59,604 nucleotides of DNA from an uncultured Alcaligenaceae bacterium (GTDB lineage: Bacteria > Pseudomonadota > Gammaproteobacteria > Burkholderiales > Burkholderiaceae_B): assembly GCA_937952975.1 (NCBI GenBank), contig CALFXX010000112.1, positions 1 to 59,604 on the forward strand, written 5' to 3'. The position numbers and the translations under genes were made by a program. Under the pieces are notes generated by a model. The model worked only from the letters and a program-made list of their open reading frames with translations, did no database searches and had not been told where the DNA came from. The first letter of the stretch is position 1, and every line of letters starts with the position of its first letter. Positions 35,321 through 44,099 of the stretch are shown in pieces.

Positions 35321-36997
35321 ATGAAAAAACCTTTTTCTTTTGCTCGAGTCGGAGTGACTCCCCTGCGCATGACACTGATGGCTAGCGTGTTAGCTGCAGC
35401 CTTTGCCCAACCTGTTCTGGCACAGAACAAGACTCTGACAATCGCCATGACCGCGGCCGATATCCCCAGAACGTTGGGGCAACCAGATCAAGGCTTTGAG
35501 GGCAATCGGTTTACCGGCATCCCCATGTACGACGCGCTCACGCAATGGGATCTCACGAAAACAGATGCAGCGAGCGCTGTGATACCTGGCGTTGCACTGT
35601 CATGGGAAGTCGATGCCAACGACAAAACCAAATGGGTTTTCAAATTACGTCCAGGCGTGAAATTTCATGACGGCTCAGCTTTCAATGCCGATGCTGTCGT
35701 TTGGAACGTACAAAAGGTGTTAGATAAAGCTGCACCACACTTTGATGCAAGCCAAGTAGGTGTCACCGCCTCGCGTATGCCGACCTTGCGCAGTGCGAAA
35801 AAAATTGATGACATGACCGTTGAGCTGACCACGAGTGAGCCCGATTCATTTTTGCCCATTAACCTGACGAACCTGTTTATGGCTTCGCCGGCCAAGTGGG
35901 ACGAAAAACTCAAAGCTGTACCAGCCACAGTGACCGACCCAGCCGAGCGTGCCAAACAGGCCTGGACCGCCTTTGCGGCCGACGCTTCAGGAAGCGGTCC
36001 TTTCAAGATGACACGCTTTGTTCCGCGTGAGCGTTTAGAGCTTGCCGCCAACAAGGACTACTGGGATCCTAAACGCGTACCCAAGATTGACCGTGTCGTG
36101 ATGATTCCGATGCCCGAGGCCAATGCACGCACCGCCGCACTGCTTTCAGGTCAGGTTGACTGGATTGAAGCCCCGTCACCGGATGCAATGCCACAAATTA
36201 AGCAACGCGGCTTCACCATTTATAGCAACGCGCAGCCACACGTTTGGCCTTGGCAGCTTTCATTTGCTGAAGGCTCGCCATGGTTAGATAAACGCGTGCG
36301 TCAAGCCGCGAACTTATGCGTTGACCGCGCTGGCCTCAAGAGCCTGCTGGGCGACATGATGGACATCCCCAAGGGCACGTTCCCACCTGGCCACCCTTGG
36401 TTTGGCAACCCAACGTTTGACATCAAGTACGACCCTGCCGCCGCTAAAAAACTCATGACCGAAGCAGGCTATTCAACTGCCAAGCCAATGAAGACAAAGG
36501 TGCAAATCTCGGCCTCTGGCTCGGGGCAAATGCAGCCCTTGCCAATGAACGAGTTCGTACAGCAGTCGCTTAAACAGTGCTTCTTTGATGTTCAGTTTGA
36601 TGTGATCGAATGGAACACCATGTTTAACAGCTGGCGCTTAGGTGCTAAAGATCCAGCAGCAAACGGCGCAACGGCCACCAACGTCAGCTTCTCGGCGATG
36701 GATCCGTTTTTTGCGATGGTTCGCTTTTCAAGCACCAAGGCGTTTCCACCGGTTTCAAACAACTGGGGCTATTTTGGCAGCGCAGAACTTGACCAGCTGG
36801 TCGCGAATGCTCGTACGAACTTTGACGAAAAAGGCCGTGACGAAGCGTTAGCAAAACTGCACGCAAAGATTGTTGACGAAGCTGCTTTCGTCTGGATCGC
36901 ACATGACGTTGGCCCACGCGCAATGAGTGCAAAAGTCAAGAACGTGGTTCAGCCAAAGAGTTGGTTTATTGACATCGCAACGATGACAAAAGACTAA
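35321..36997 (+). CDS. Family 5 periplasmic substrate-binding protein (peptide/opine type)
   Basis: The 558-residue precursor has a Sec signal peptide ending VLAQ at about residue 35. The mature protein is an SBP family 5 (DppA/OppA) type, with WVFKLRPGVKFHDGSAFNADAVVWN and LDKRVRQAANLCVDRAG as family markers. It captures a ligand in the periplasm for the permeases that follow. The family covers dipeptides, opines, glutathione, nickel and similar ligands, so the substrate is open; the divergent racemase suggests an amino-acid-derived compound. It is the first gene of the operon, followed by a hairpin. Confidence 0.88.
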   Translation: MKKPFSFARVGVTPLRMTLMASVLAAAFAQPVLAQNKTLTIAMTAADIPRTLGQPDQGFEGNRFTGIPMYDALTQWDLTKTDAASAVIPGVALSWEVDANDKTKWVFKLRPGVKFHDGSAFNADAVVWNVQKVLDKAAPHFDASQVGVTASRMPTLRSAKKIDDMTVELTTSEPDSFLPINLTNLFMASPAKWDEKLKAVPATVTDPAERAKQAWTAFAADASGSGPFKMTRFVPRERLELAANKDYWDPKRVPKIDRVVMIPMPEANARTAALLSGQVDWIEAPSPDAMPQIKQRGFTIYSNAQPHVWPWQLSFAEGSPWLDKRVRQAANLCVDRAGLKSLLGDMMDIPKGTFPPGHPWFGNPTFDIKYDPAAAKKLMTEAGYSTAKPMKTKVQISASGSGQMQPLPMNEFVQQSLKQCFFDVQFDVIEWNTMFNSWRLGAKDPAANGATATNVSFSAMDPFFAMVRFSSTKAFPPVSNNWGYFGSAELDQLVANARTNFDEKGRDEALAKLHAKIVDEAAFVWIAHDVGPRAMSAKVKNVVQPKSWFIDIATMTKD

Positions 36998-37012
36998 GTT
37001 TTTTTGCGGAGG

Positions 37013-37041
37013 CGGCGGCACCACCAGCTGGGGTGCCGCCG
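37013..37041 (+). terminator. Hairpin between the binding-protein and permease genes
   Basis: A 10-bp GC-rich perfect stem (cggcggcacc/ggtgccgccg) with a 9-base loop is followed by tatttattttt. It has the form of an intrinsic terminator inside the operon. Partial read-through would give more binding protein than permease, a common arrangement in ABC operons. Confidence 0.65.
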
Positions 37042-37097
37042 TATTTATTTTTGATCGCCTTGATCAAGACTCAACGATCAATTTAAAGGCTGTTTGT

Positions 37098-38051
37098 ATG
37101 CTGAGCTTTATCTTTCAACGGGTGTTGTACACGCTACCCATTATGTTCGGGGTCGCGTTGGTGTGTTTCGCGCTTGTGCACCTGGCGCCTGGTGATCCGC
37201 TGGTGTCGATCATGCCACCAGATGCGTCGCAAGAATTGCAAAAACAGTTGATGGAGATATACGGTTTTAACAAGTCGTATCCTGAGCAATTCGTCCGCTG
37301 GGGTTGGCGCGCCCTGCAAGGCGATTTAGGCACCTCAATCGCCAGTGGTCGGCCCGTCACGACCGAGGTCATGCGCGCTGTAGGCAACACTTTTAGATTG
37401 GCAAGCATTGCAACACTGATCGGTTTTGTTTTTGGCTGTTTGTTCGGCTTTGTCGCTGGATATTTTCAAAACTCATGGATCGATAAGGCTGCGTCCCTGA
37501 CCTCGGTGTTGGGAGTCAGCGTTCCGCACTACTGGCTAGGCATGGTTCTTGTGATTATTTTCAGTTCGCTGCTGCTGTGGTTGCCACCAAACGGAGCTGG
37601 CCCCGGCGGTTCGTCAGACTGGCACTGGAACTGGGAGCACATCAAGCATCTGATCTTGCCTGCAGTCACAATGAGCGTGATCCCGATGGGCATTATTTCA
37701 CGCACCGTGCGCGCACTCGTTGCAGAAATTTTGTCTCAAGAATTTATTGTGGGCCTTAGGGCAAAGGGATTAACCAACGTTGGCATCTTCCTGCACGTGG
37801 TTAAAAATGCAGCGCCCACCGCACTGGCCGTGATGGGTTTACAACTCGGCTATTTATTAGGGGGTTCGATCTTAATTGAGACCGTGTTCTCGTGGCCGGG
37901 CACTGGTTTTTTATTGAACTCTGCAATTTTTCAACGAGACTTACCCTTGCTTCAGGGAACCATCCTGGTGCTCGCAACTTTTTTTGTCGTCCTCAACATG
38001 ATTGTCGATATTATTCAGACCATGCTTGATCCACGTATCGCACGAGGCTGA
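37098..38051 (+). CDS. DppB-like ABC transporter permease
   Basis: The 317-residue inner-membrane protein begins MLSFIFQRVLYTLPIMFGVAL, the characteristic N-terminal helix of DppB-type permeases, and has six hydrophobic segments. The coupling (EAA) loop is near residues 218-235 (GLRAKGLTNVGIFLHVV). An AAGG lies upstream of the ATG. It forms the channel together with the DppC-like protein encoded 4 bases downstream. Confidence 0.9.
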   Translation: MLSFIFQRVLYTLPIMFGVALVCFALVHLAPGDPLVSIMPPDASQELQKQLMEIYGFNKSYPEQFVRWGWRALQGDLGTSIASGRPVTTEVMRAVGNTFRLASIATLIGFVFGCLFGFVAGYFQNSWIDKAASLTSVLGVSVPHYWLGMVLVIIFSSLLLWLPPNGAGPGGSSDWHWNWEHIKHLILPAVTMSVIPMGIISRTVRALVAEILSQEFIVGLRAKGLTNVGIFLHVVKNAAPTALAVMGLQLGYLLGGSILIETVFSWPGTGFLLNSAIFQRDLPLLQGTILVLATFFVVLNMIVDIIQTMLDPRIARG

Positions 38052-38055
38052 ACCT

Positions 38056-38949
38056 ATGTTGAACATTACCGTCGATACCAAGAAAGTTCCGTCTCTCAAC
38101 ATCGAGCGTTCGGCAGGCTACTGGCAAAACGTGTTGTCACGCCTGGTGCGCGATAAAGTTGCCATGTTCGCAGCGCTTGTCATTTTGTGCCTGTTCATCA
38201 TGGCCGTGTTTGGCCAGTGGATCACTCCAGCTGATCCGTACGCTGCCTCAATCATGAAGCGCCTCAAACCAATCGGTTTTGAAGGCTACCCGTTAGGTAC
38301 TGATGAGTTGGGCCGTGACATGATGTCTCGCCTGATGGTGGGCGCGCGGCTTTCTCTTTTTATGGGTATCACACCCGTACTACTGGCTTTTGTGATCGGC
38401 TCAACGATCGGGATTATTGCAGGCTATGCTGGCGGCAAACTCAACACCTCGATCATGCGCACGATTGATGTGTTCTATGCGTTTCCGTCGGTCTTGCTGG
38501 CAATTGCCTTATCGGGGGTATTGGGTACAGGCATTACCAATTCGCTGATCTCGCTCACCATCGTGTTTATTCCCCCGATCGCCCGGGTAGCCGAAAGTGT
38601 GACGACTCAAATTCGTAGCCGCGATTTTGTCGAGGCAGCACGCGCCTCGGGCGCCAACGCCTTTACGATTGTTCGCGTACACGTCTTAGGCAACGTCTTG
38701 AGTCCAATTTTTGTGTATTCGACTAGCTTGATCGCGGTCTCGATGATCCTGGCATCTGGCCTGAGCTTTTTGGGTCTGGGTGTGAAGCCCCCTGAACCTG
38801 AGTGGGGTTTGATGCTCAATACGTTGCGCACCGCCATCTATGTGCAGCCCTGGATCGCCGCGTTACCTGGCGTCATGATTTTCATCACCTCCATCGCGTT
38901 TAATTTGTTATCGGATGGGTTGCGTTCGGCTATGGAGATCAAGAACTGA
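38056..38949 (+). CDS. DppC-like ABC transporter permease
   Basis: The ATG at 38056 gives 297 residues, the normal DppC size; the frame is open 18 codons earlier inside dppB but that part is not family-like. The segment GTDELGRDMMSRLMVGARLSL is the DppC signature, and the coupling loop is near residue 200 (EAARASGANAFTIVRVH). It pairs with the preceding permease. The stop overlaps the next start by one base (TGATG). Confidence 0.9.
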   Translation: MLNITVDTKKVPSLNIERSAGYWQNVLSRLVRDKVAMFAALVILCLFIMAVFGQWITPADPYAASIMKRLKPIGFEGYPLGTDELGRDMMSRLMVGARLSLFMGITPVLLAFVIGSTIGIIAGYAGGKLNTSIMRTIDVFYAFPSVLLAIALSGVLGTGITNSLISLTIVFIPPIARVAESVTTQIRSRDFVEAARASGANAFTIVRVHVLGNVLSPIFVYSTSLIAVSMILASGLSFLGLGVKPPEPEWGLMLNTLRTAIYVQPWIAALPGVMIFITSIAFNLLSDGLRSAMEIKN

Positions 38950-40001
38950 TGAACACACACATACCTGATCACGTCGACGTCGGTGGGACTGGTCAACCGC
39001 TGCTGATGGTCAAAAATCTTATCAAGCATTTTGCGCTGAAGAAAGATATTTTAGGTCAAGGCGGTGGCGTTGTTCGTGCGGTCGATGGCATTGATTTTAT
39101 GGTGCGCAAAGGTGAAACTCTTGGCGTAGTGGGTGAATCTGGCTGTGGAAAATCCACGACAGCGCGACTGCTCATGAGTTTAATTACCCCCGACAATGGC
39201 GACATCATTTTTGACGGGCAATCCGTAGGCAGTCGTGAACTGAGCCTGAAAGAGTTCAGGCGTCAGGCCCAAATGGTGTTTCAAGACAGTTATGCGTCTT
39301 TAAACCCACGACTAACAATTGAGGATTCGATCGCCTTTGCGCCTCAGATTCACGGCGTCAGTAAAAGCGACGCGATCGCTCGCGCGCGAGACTTATTACA
39401 ACGCGTTGGCCTTGAGCCCAAGCGCTTCGCCGAGCGTTACCCGCACGAGTTATCAGGTGGGCAACGTCAGCGTGTGAATATTGCGCGCGCGCTCGCACTA
39501 CAGTCACGTCTGATCATCTTGGATGAGGCGGTCTCTGCGCTTGATAAATCCGTTGAAGCTCAAGTTCTAAATCTGTTGCTTGACCTCAAAGACGAATTCA
39601 AACTCACCTATGTATTTATCAGTCACGACCTCAACGTCGTGCGCTATATTTCAGATCGCGTGATGGTGATGTACCTGGGACAGGTCGTCGAAATCGGCGA
39701 CTGCGAAACACTCTTTAACTCGCCTCGCCACCCCTACACGCGCGCACTGCTATCGTCGGTGCCCTCAATGGATCCCGATCATCGCACCGAAACACCGCCC
39801 TTGGCCGGCGATCCACCTAATCCCATCAACCCGCCCTCTGGCTGCCGCTTTCATACGCGCTGCGCGCAGGCGCAACCCGTCTGTTCAAAGAAGATGCCGC
39901 CCTTGGTCTCGAGCAAAGACGGCCAAGGCGTCGCCTGCTGGATTCACGTCGAAAACAGCGGACACTCGCAAGCCGTTTCAAACAATCAAGGGGCTGTATG
40001 A
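38949..40001 (+). CDS. Oligopeptide-type ABC transporter ATP-binding protein
   Basis: The 350-residue cytoplasmic ATPase has Walker A GESGCGKST (around 60-70), signature LSGGQRQRVNIARAL and Walker B LIILDEAVSALD. The C-terminal oligo/dipeptide domain has the Cys-containing CRFHTRCAQAQPVC pattern, which in this subfamily can bind an iron-sulfur cluster. It energises the DppBC-type channel together with the ATPase that follows, overlapping it by 4 bases (ATGA). Confidence 0.9.
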   Translation: MNTHIPDHVDVGGTGQPLLMVKNLIKHFALKKDILGQGGGVVRAVDGIDFMVRKGETLGVVGESGCGKSTTARLLMSLITPDNGDIIFDGQSVGSRELSLKEFRRQAQMVFQDSYASLNPRLTIEDSIAFAPQIHGVSKSDAIARARDLLQRVGLEPKRFAERYPHELSGGQRQRVNIARALALQSRLIILDEAVSALDKSVEAQVLNLLLDLKDEFKLTYVFISHDLNVVRYISDRVMVMYLGQVVEIGDCETLFNSPRHPYTRALLSSVPSMDPDHRTETPPLAGDPPNPINPPSGCRFHTRCAQAQPVCSKKMPPLVSSKDGQGVACWIHVENSGHSQAVSNNQGAV

Positions 40002-40993
40002 ACACCACCGAAACCCCCTTTGTCGATATTCGCGACCTCACCGTCACGTTTACCGGCGGTAAAAGCCCCGTCAAAGCCGTCAATGGCGTGACGTTGGCTG
40101 TCAACCGCGGCGAAGTCGTCGCGCTGATTGGTGAGTCTGGCTCTGGCAAAAGCGTGACCTTACGTTCGATCTTGCGCCTGCACAACCCCGCACGCTCAAA
40201 AATCGATGGTCAGATTTTGGTAGGCGGCCAAGACGTCGTGCAGTTATCAAACACGGCCTTATCAAACTTTAGAGGCAAAGTCGCCTCGATGATTTTTCAA
40301 GAGCCCTTGTTAGCACTTGATCCGGTTTATACCGTTGGCAGTCAAATCGTCGAAGCAATCCTGCGCCACGAAAACATCAGTCGTGAACAGGCACGTGCCC
40401 GTGCACTCTCGCTCTTTGAACGTGTACGAATCCCCAGCCCCGAACGTCGTTTGGATGCCTATCCGCACGAGATGTCAGGGGGCATGCGTCAACGTGCGAT
40501 GATTTCGTTAGCCTTGGCAAGCCAACCGCAGTTACTGCTAGCCGACGAACCGACTACCGCGTTGGATGCGACAGTGCAAATCCAAATTTTGCTGTTGTTG
40601 AGAGAGTTGCAGCGCGAATTAGGCTTGTCGGTAATTTTCGTGACGCACGACCTTGGCGCGGCCGTTGAAGTGGCTGATCGCATTGCGGTCATGTACGCAG
40701 GGCGCATCGTCGAGCAAGGTACAACACGCGCGATCATGCGCTCACCACGCCACCCCTATACACGCGCGCTACTCAAGAGCCTGGCGCACGGTGCAGTCAA
40801 AAAAGGGACGCGCTTAGAAACTATTTCGGGCTCGCCCCCAGATCTGACAAAATTACCGCCAGGCTGCGCCTTTGCTGATCGCTGTAGCCTCGCGCTTGAG
40901 TCATGCAAACAAACCTCGCCTGAGCTGGTTTGGCTGACCCTGGATCATAGCGCCCGCTGTTTACGTACTGACCAAACTGCTGTCCCGGTTTAA
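39998..40993 (+). CDS. Dipeptide-type ABC transporter ATP-binding protein
   Basis: The 331-residue second ATPase has Walker A GESGSGKSV, signature MSGGMRQRAMISLAL and Walker B LLLADEPTTALD, then the C-terminal domain with CAFADRCSLALESC. It is last in the operon (binding protein, two permeases, two ATPases). The order of the two ATPase genes is the reverse of E. coli dppDF, since the LSGGQRQR-type subunit comes first. Confidence 0.9.
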   Translation: MNTTETPFVDIRDLTVTFTGGKSPVKAVNGVTLAVNRGEVVALIGESGSGKSVTLRSILRLHNPARSKIDGQILVGGQDVVQLSNTALSNFRGKVASMIFQEPLLALDPVYTVGSQIVEAILRHENISREQARARALSLFERVRIPSPERRLDAYPHEMSGGMRQRAMISLALASQPQLLLADEPTTALDATVQIQILLLLRELQRELGLSVIFVTHDLGAAVEVADRIAVMYAGRIVEQGTTRAIMRSPRHPYTRALLKSLAHGAVKKGTRLETISGSPPDLTKLPPGCAFADRCSLALESCKQTSPELVWLTLDHSARCLRTDQTAVPV

Positions 40994-41043
40994 AACACAA
41001 GGCCGGCAGTCAACGCGTAAAGCACTTGAACCCAGAGCCTACG

Positions 41044-41084
41044 AGGCGTACACCCAAAGCTCCATGAGCTCTGAGTGTGCGCCT
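41044..41084. terminator. Long hairpin between convergent ABC operon and clpB
   Basis: Bases 41044-41062 and 41066-41084 form a 19-position stem with one mismatch and two G-U-type pairs in RNA around a 3-base loop. It lies between two convergent stop codons, where a bidirectional terminator is expected. The T-run is short. Confidence 0.6.
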
Positions 41085-41096
41085 TTGTCGGGAGAA

Positions 41097-43691
41097 CTAT
41101 TGAAGGGTGCGCTCAAAGACAAACTTGCCGTCGCGCCAGTCAACGGGTACCACGTCTTTGGGCCCAAACTTACCTTGCAAGATCAGCTTGGCAATGGGGT
41201 TTTCAAGATTCTGCTGAATCGCGCGTTTAAGCGGTCGAGCGCCAAACACAGGATCGAAACCACCTCGAGCCAATTCTGCCAGGGCAGTTGCCGACACCTC
41301 AAGCACCATATCTTGTTGTGCAAGCCTTGCGGTCAGGCGCTGAATCTGAATACCCGCAATCTTCTCGATATGCTGACTTTGCAAGGCATGGAACACCACG
41401 ACCTCATCAATCCGATTCAAAAATTCTGGACGGAAGTGTTGTTTGACTTCATCCCACACCACTTCTTTGATGGCCTCATAGGGTTTGCCGACCATCGCCT
41501 GAATATGGTGCGATCCCAAGTTTGACGTCATCACAATCACAGTGTTTCTGAAGTCAACGGTGCGTCCTTGACCGTCAGTCAAACGGCCATCATCCAAGAC
41601 CTGCAACAGCACGTTAAACACATCAGGATGCGCCTTTTCGATCTCGTCGAATAAAATCACGCTATAGGGCTTACGTCGAACGGCCTCGGTTAACGAGCCG
41701 CCCTCCTCGTACCCCACGTAACCCGGAGGCGCGCCAATCAGGCGAGCGACCGAGTGTTTCTCCATGAACTCACTCATATCGATGCGGATCAAGTGATCGT
41801 CCGAGTCGAAGAGAAAATCTGCGAGCGCACGGGTGAGTTCGGTTTTACCGACACCGGTGGGCCCTAAAAATAAGAATGAACCGTACGGACGTGCGGGGTC
41901 AGACAACCCGGCGCGCGAGCGTCGAATCGCATCAGCGACCAAGCCAACGGCCTCATCCTGACCCACCACGCGTTGATGTAGGCGATCTTCCATCTTCAGG
42001 AGCTTGTCGCGCTCGCCAGTCATCATTTTTGAAACAGGGATACCCGTGGCGCGCGATACGACCTCGGCGATCTCTTCGGCGCCCACTTGGGTACGCAAGA
42101 GCCGGGGTCGCTCTGTCGTGCCAGGTGTTGCGCCAGCCAATTCAGCAGCTTTCAAGCGCGACTCAAGCTCAGGCAAACTGCCGTATTGAATTTCGGCCAA
42201 CTTATCGAATTGACCTTTGCGCTGTAACTCGGCCATCTCGGCGCGCGCGCGTTCAATCTCTTCTTTAATCGATTGCGTGCCCTGCACTGCAGCCTTTTCA
42301 CTTTTCCAGATGACTTCAAAATCGTTGTACTCGCGCTGCAATTTTTCGAGCTCTTCTTCAATAATTTGAAAACGTCTGATCGAGCCTTCGTCGGTTTCTT
42401 TTTTAACCGCCTCACGTTCAATTTTTAACTGGATGATGCGACGATCAAGGCGATCCATGACCTCTGGCTTAGAGTCGATCTCCATGCGAATACGCGCAGC
42501 AGCCTCATCGATCAAATCGATTGCTTTATCCGGTAAAAAACGATCAGTGATATAGCGATTAGAAAGTTCAGCCGCCGCCACAATCGCCGGGTCGGTGATG
42601 TCTACGCCATGATGAAGCTCATAGCGTTCTTGCAAGCCGCGCAAGATGGCAATCGTTGATTCGACATTAGGTTCGTCAACAATCACTTTTTGAAATCTGC
42701 GCTCAAGGGCGGCATCTTTTTCGATGTATTTACGATACTCATCCAGAGTGGTAGCGCCAATACAATGCAGTTCACCACGCGCAAGTGCGGGCTTGAGCAT
42801 ATTGCCAGCGTCCATCGCACCCTCGGCTTTACCCGCCCCCACCATGGTGTGAATCTCATCAATAAAGACAATATTGTTGCCATCGTCTTGAGACAACTCT
42901 TTGAGCACTGCTTTTAACCGCTCTTCAAACTCGCCGCGAAATTTAGCGCCCGCAAGCAGACTTGCCAGATCAAGAGACAACACGCGCTTGCCGCGCAAAG
43001 ATTCTGGCACTTCATCGTTCACAATACGCTGGGCCAAGCCCTCGACGATTGCGGTCTTACCCACGCCGGGTTCGCCGATCAATACGGGATTGTTTTTGGT
43101 GCGTCGCTGCAAGATTTGAATCGCACGGCGAATTTCATCATCGCGACCAATCACTGGGTCGAGCTTGCCTTGACGCGCACGCTCAGTCAGATCCATCGTG
43201 TACTTGGACAAAGCCTCGCGGTTGGATTCACCCTCTTGATCTTTGACAGACTCGCCACCGCGTACAGCGTCGATCGCGGCTTCAAGCGGCTTGCGCTGCA
43301 AGCCCGATTCTTTGAGTGCACGGCCAACATCGCCTTTGTCATCGGCGCAGGCAAGCAAAAATAATTCACTGGGTATGTAGGTATCGCCGCGCTTGGCAGC
43401 CTCTTTGTCGGTGCGCGCGAATACTGCCTGGAGGTCGCGGCTTGCCTGAATGTTGTCATCGCCGCCCTTTACCTTGGGTAAACCCTTTAAAACACCCTCT
43501 AGCGCCGTTTGCAGCCGATTGACAGCCACACCAGCGCGTGACAACAAACTAGCGGCACCGCTCTCTGTGTCGGCTAACAAGGCCGATAGGACGTGCACCG
43601 GTTCAATGTAAGGATGCTCGCTGCGCGAAGCCATACTTTGCGCATCGGCCAGTGCCTGCTGAAACTTGGTGGTTAATTTATCGAATCGCAT
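41097..43691 (-). CDS. clpB: ATP-dependent disaggregase ClpB
   Basis: The start at 43691 gives 864 residues beginning MRFDKLTTKFQQALADAQ, the ClpB N-domain. Two AAA+ modules carry Walker A GEPGVGKTAIVEG (about 200) and GPTGVGKTELTRA (about 605), and the coiled middle domain, rich in E, K and R, lies at about 400-525, which distinguishes ClpB from ClpA. It rescues aggregated proteins with DnaK after heat stress. A sigma-32-like promoter lies about 50 bases upstream. Confidence 0.97.
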   Translation of the reverse strand: MRFDKLTTKFQQALADAQSMASRSEHPYIEPVHVLSALLADTESGAASLLSRAGVAVNRLQTALEGVLKGLPKVKGGDDNIQASRDLQAVFARTDKEAAKRGDTYIPSELFLLACADDKGDVGRALKESGLQRKPLEAAIDAVRGGESVKDQEGESNREALSKYTMDLTERARQGKLDPVIGRDDEIRRAIQILQRRTKNNPVLIGEPGVGKTAIVEGLAQRIVNDEVPESLRGKRVLSLDLASLLAGAKFRGEFEERLKAVLKELSQDDGNNIVFIDEIHTMVGAGKAEGAMDAGNMLKPALARGELHCIGATTLDEYRKYIEKDAALERRFQKVIVDEPNVESTIAILRGLQERYELHHGVDITDPAIVAAAELSNRYITDRFLPDKAIDLIDEAAARIRMEIDSKPEVMDRLDRRIIQLKIEREAVKKETDEGSIRRFQIIEEELEKLQREYNDFEVIWKSEKAAVQGTQSIKEEIERARAEMAELQRKGQFDKLAEIQYGSLPELESRLKAAELAGATPGTTERPRLLRTQVGAEEIAEVVSRATGIPVSKMMTGERDKLLKMEDRLHQRVVGQDEAVGLVADAIRRSRAGLSDPARPYGSFLFLGPTGVGKTELTRALADFLFDSDDHLIRIDMSEFMEKHSVARLIGAPPGYVGYEEGGSLTEAVRRKPYSVILFDEIEKAHPDVFNVLLQVLDDGRLTDGQGRTVDFRNTVIVMTSNLGSHHIQAMVGKPYEAIKEVVWDEVKQHFRPEFLNRIDEVVVFHALQSQHIEKIAGIQIQRLTARLAQQDMVLEVSATALAELARGGFDPVFGARPLKRAIQQNLENPIAKLILQGKFGPKDVVPVDWRDGKFVFERTLQ

Positions 43692-43737
43692 GGTCTTTTC
43701 CTGTAACAAGGGCTTATGGCCCGCTGGAGATAGCTTG

Positions 43738-43768
43738 TAAATGCGGCCAAGTCGTGACTTTTCAATAG
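43738..43768 (-). promoter_or_regulatory. Sigma-32-type heat-shock promoter of clpB
   Basis: On the minus strand the order is CTATTGAAA, a 13-base spacer and CCGCATTTA, close to the sigma-32 consensus CTTGAAA and CCCCATnT. The start of transcription would be about 40 bases before the ClpB ATG. Confidence 0.6.
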
Positions 43769-43964
43769 CAGGGCAACAAATCTTGAGTGCGTGGATCTTC
43801 CGGATCCTGTGGAGCTTCTGGAGCTTCGGAGGCTACCGGGGTCTTGTTGATCTTTCATAGACCTTCTAGGCTTTACTTCCGCCCATCTGAACCACTACGC
43901 TGAAGTCATCGCCCTTTCGCCAAGCTCGACATGACTAGTGTGGCGTGCTTGCGAACGTCGCACC

Positions 43965-43978
43965 GTGATTTAAATCAA
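43965..43978. promoter_or_regulatory. FNR box upstream of fnr (one mismatch)
   Basis: The sequence GTGATTTAAATCAA matches the FNR consensus TTGATnnnnATCAA in 9 of 10 defined positions. It lies 121 bases upstream of the FNR-family gene, fitting autoregulation. Confidence 0.6.
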
Positions 43979-44099
43979 TATTGAATGATCTAACGCTTAA
44001 CTAAGATCAAGAGGGATACAATCAGGGTGTAAGCCGCTTATTCATGATCGATGTGCTGTGTGATTTGAACTTTTAAATACTCTAGCGCGAGGCTACACC

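Larger units (their letters stand above)
43692..44099. other. Intergenic region between divergent clpB and fnr
   Basis: These 408 bases hold the clpB heat-shock promoter (43738-43768), a 9-bp direct repeat ggagcttct/ggagcttcg (43811-43828), an FNR box (43965-43978) and a -10-like TACAAT (44017-44022) for fnr. I see no gene with normal protein character. Confidence 0.5.

Noticed and set aside
37063..37072. cttgatcaag palindrome before the DppB-like gene, considered as an FNR box
   Set aside because: The TTGAT and ATCAA half-sites overlap instead of being four bases apart.
43673..43858. 61-codon minus-strand frame upstream of clpB
   Set aside because: It covers the heat-shock promoter and is Ser/Arg/Gly-rich low-complexity sequence.
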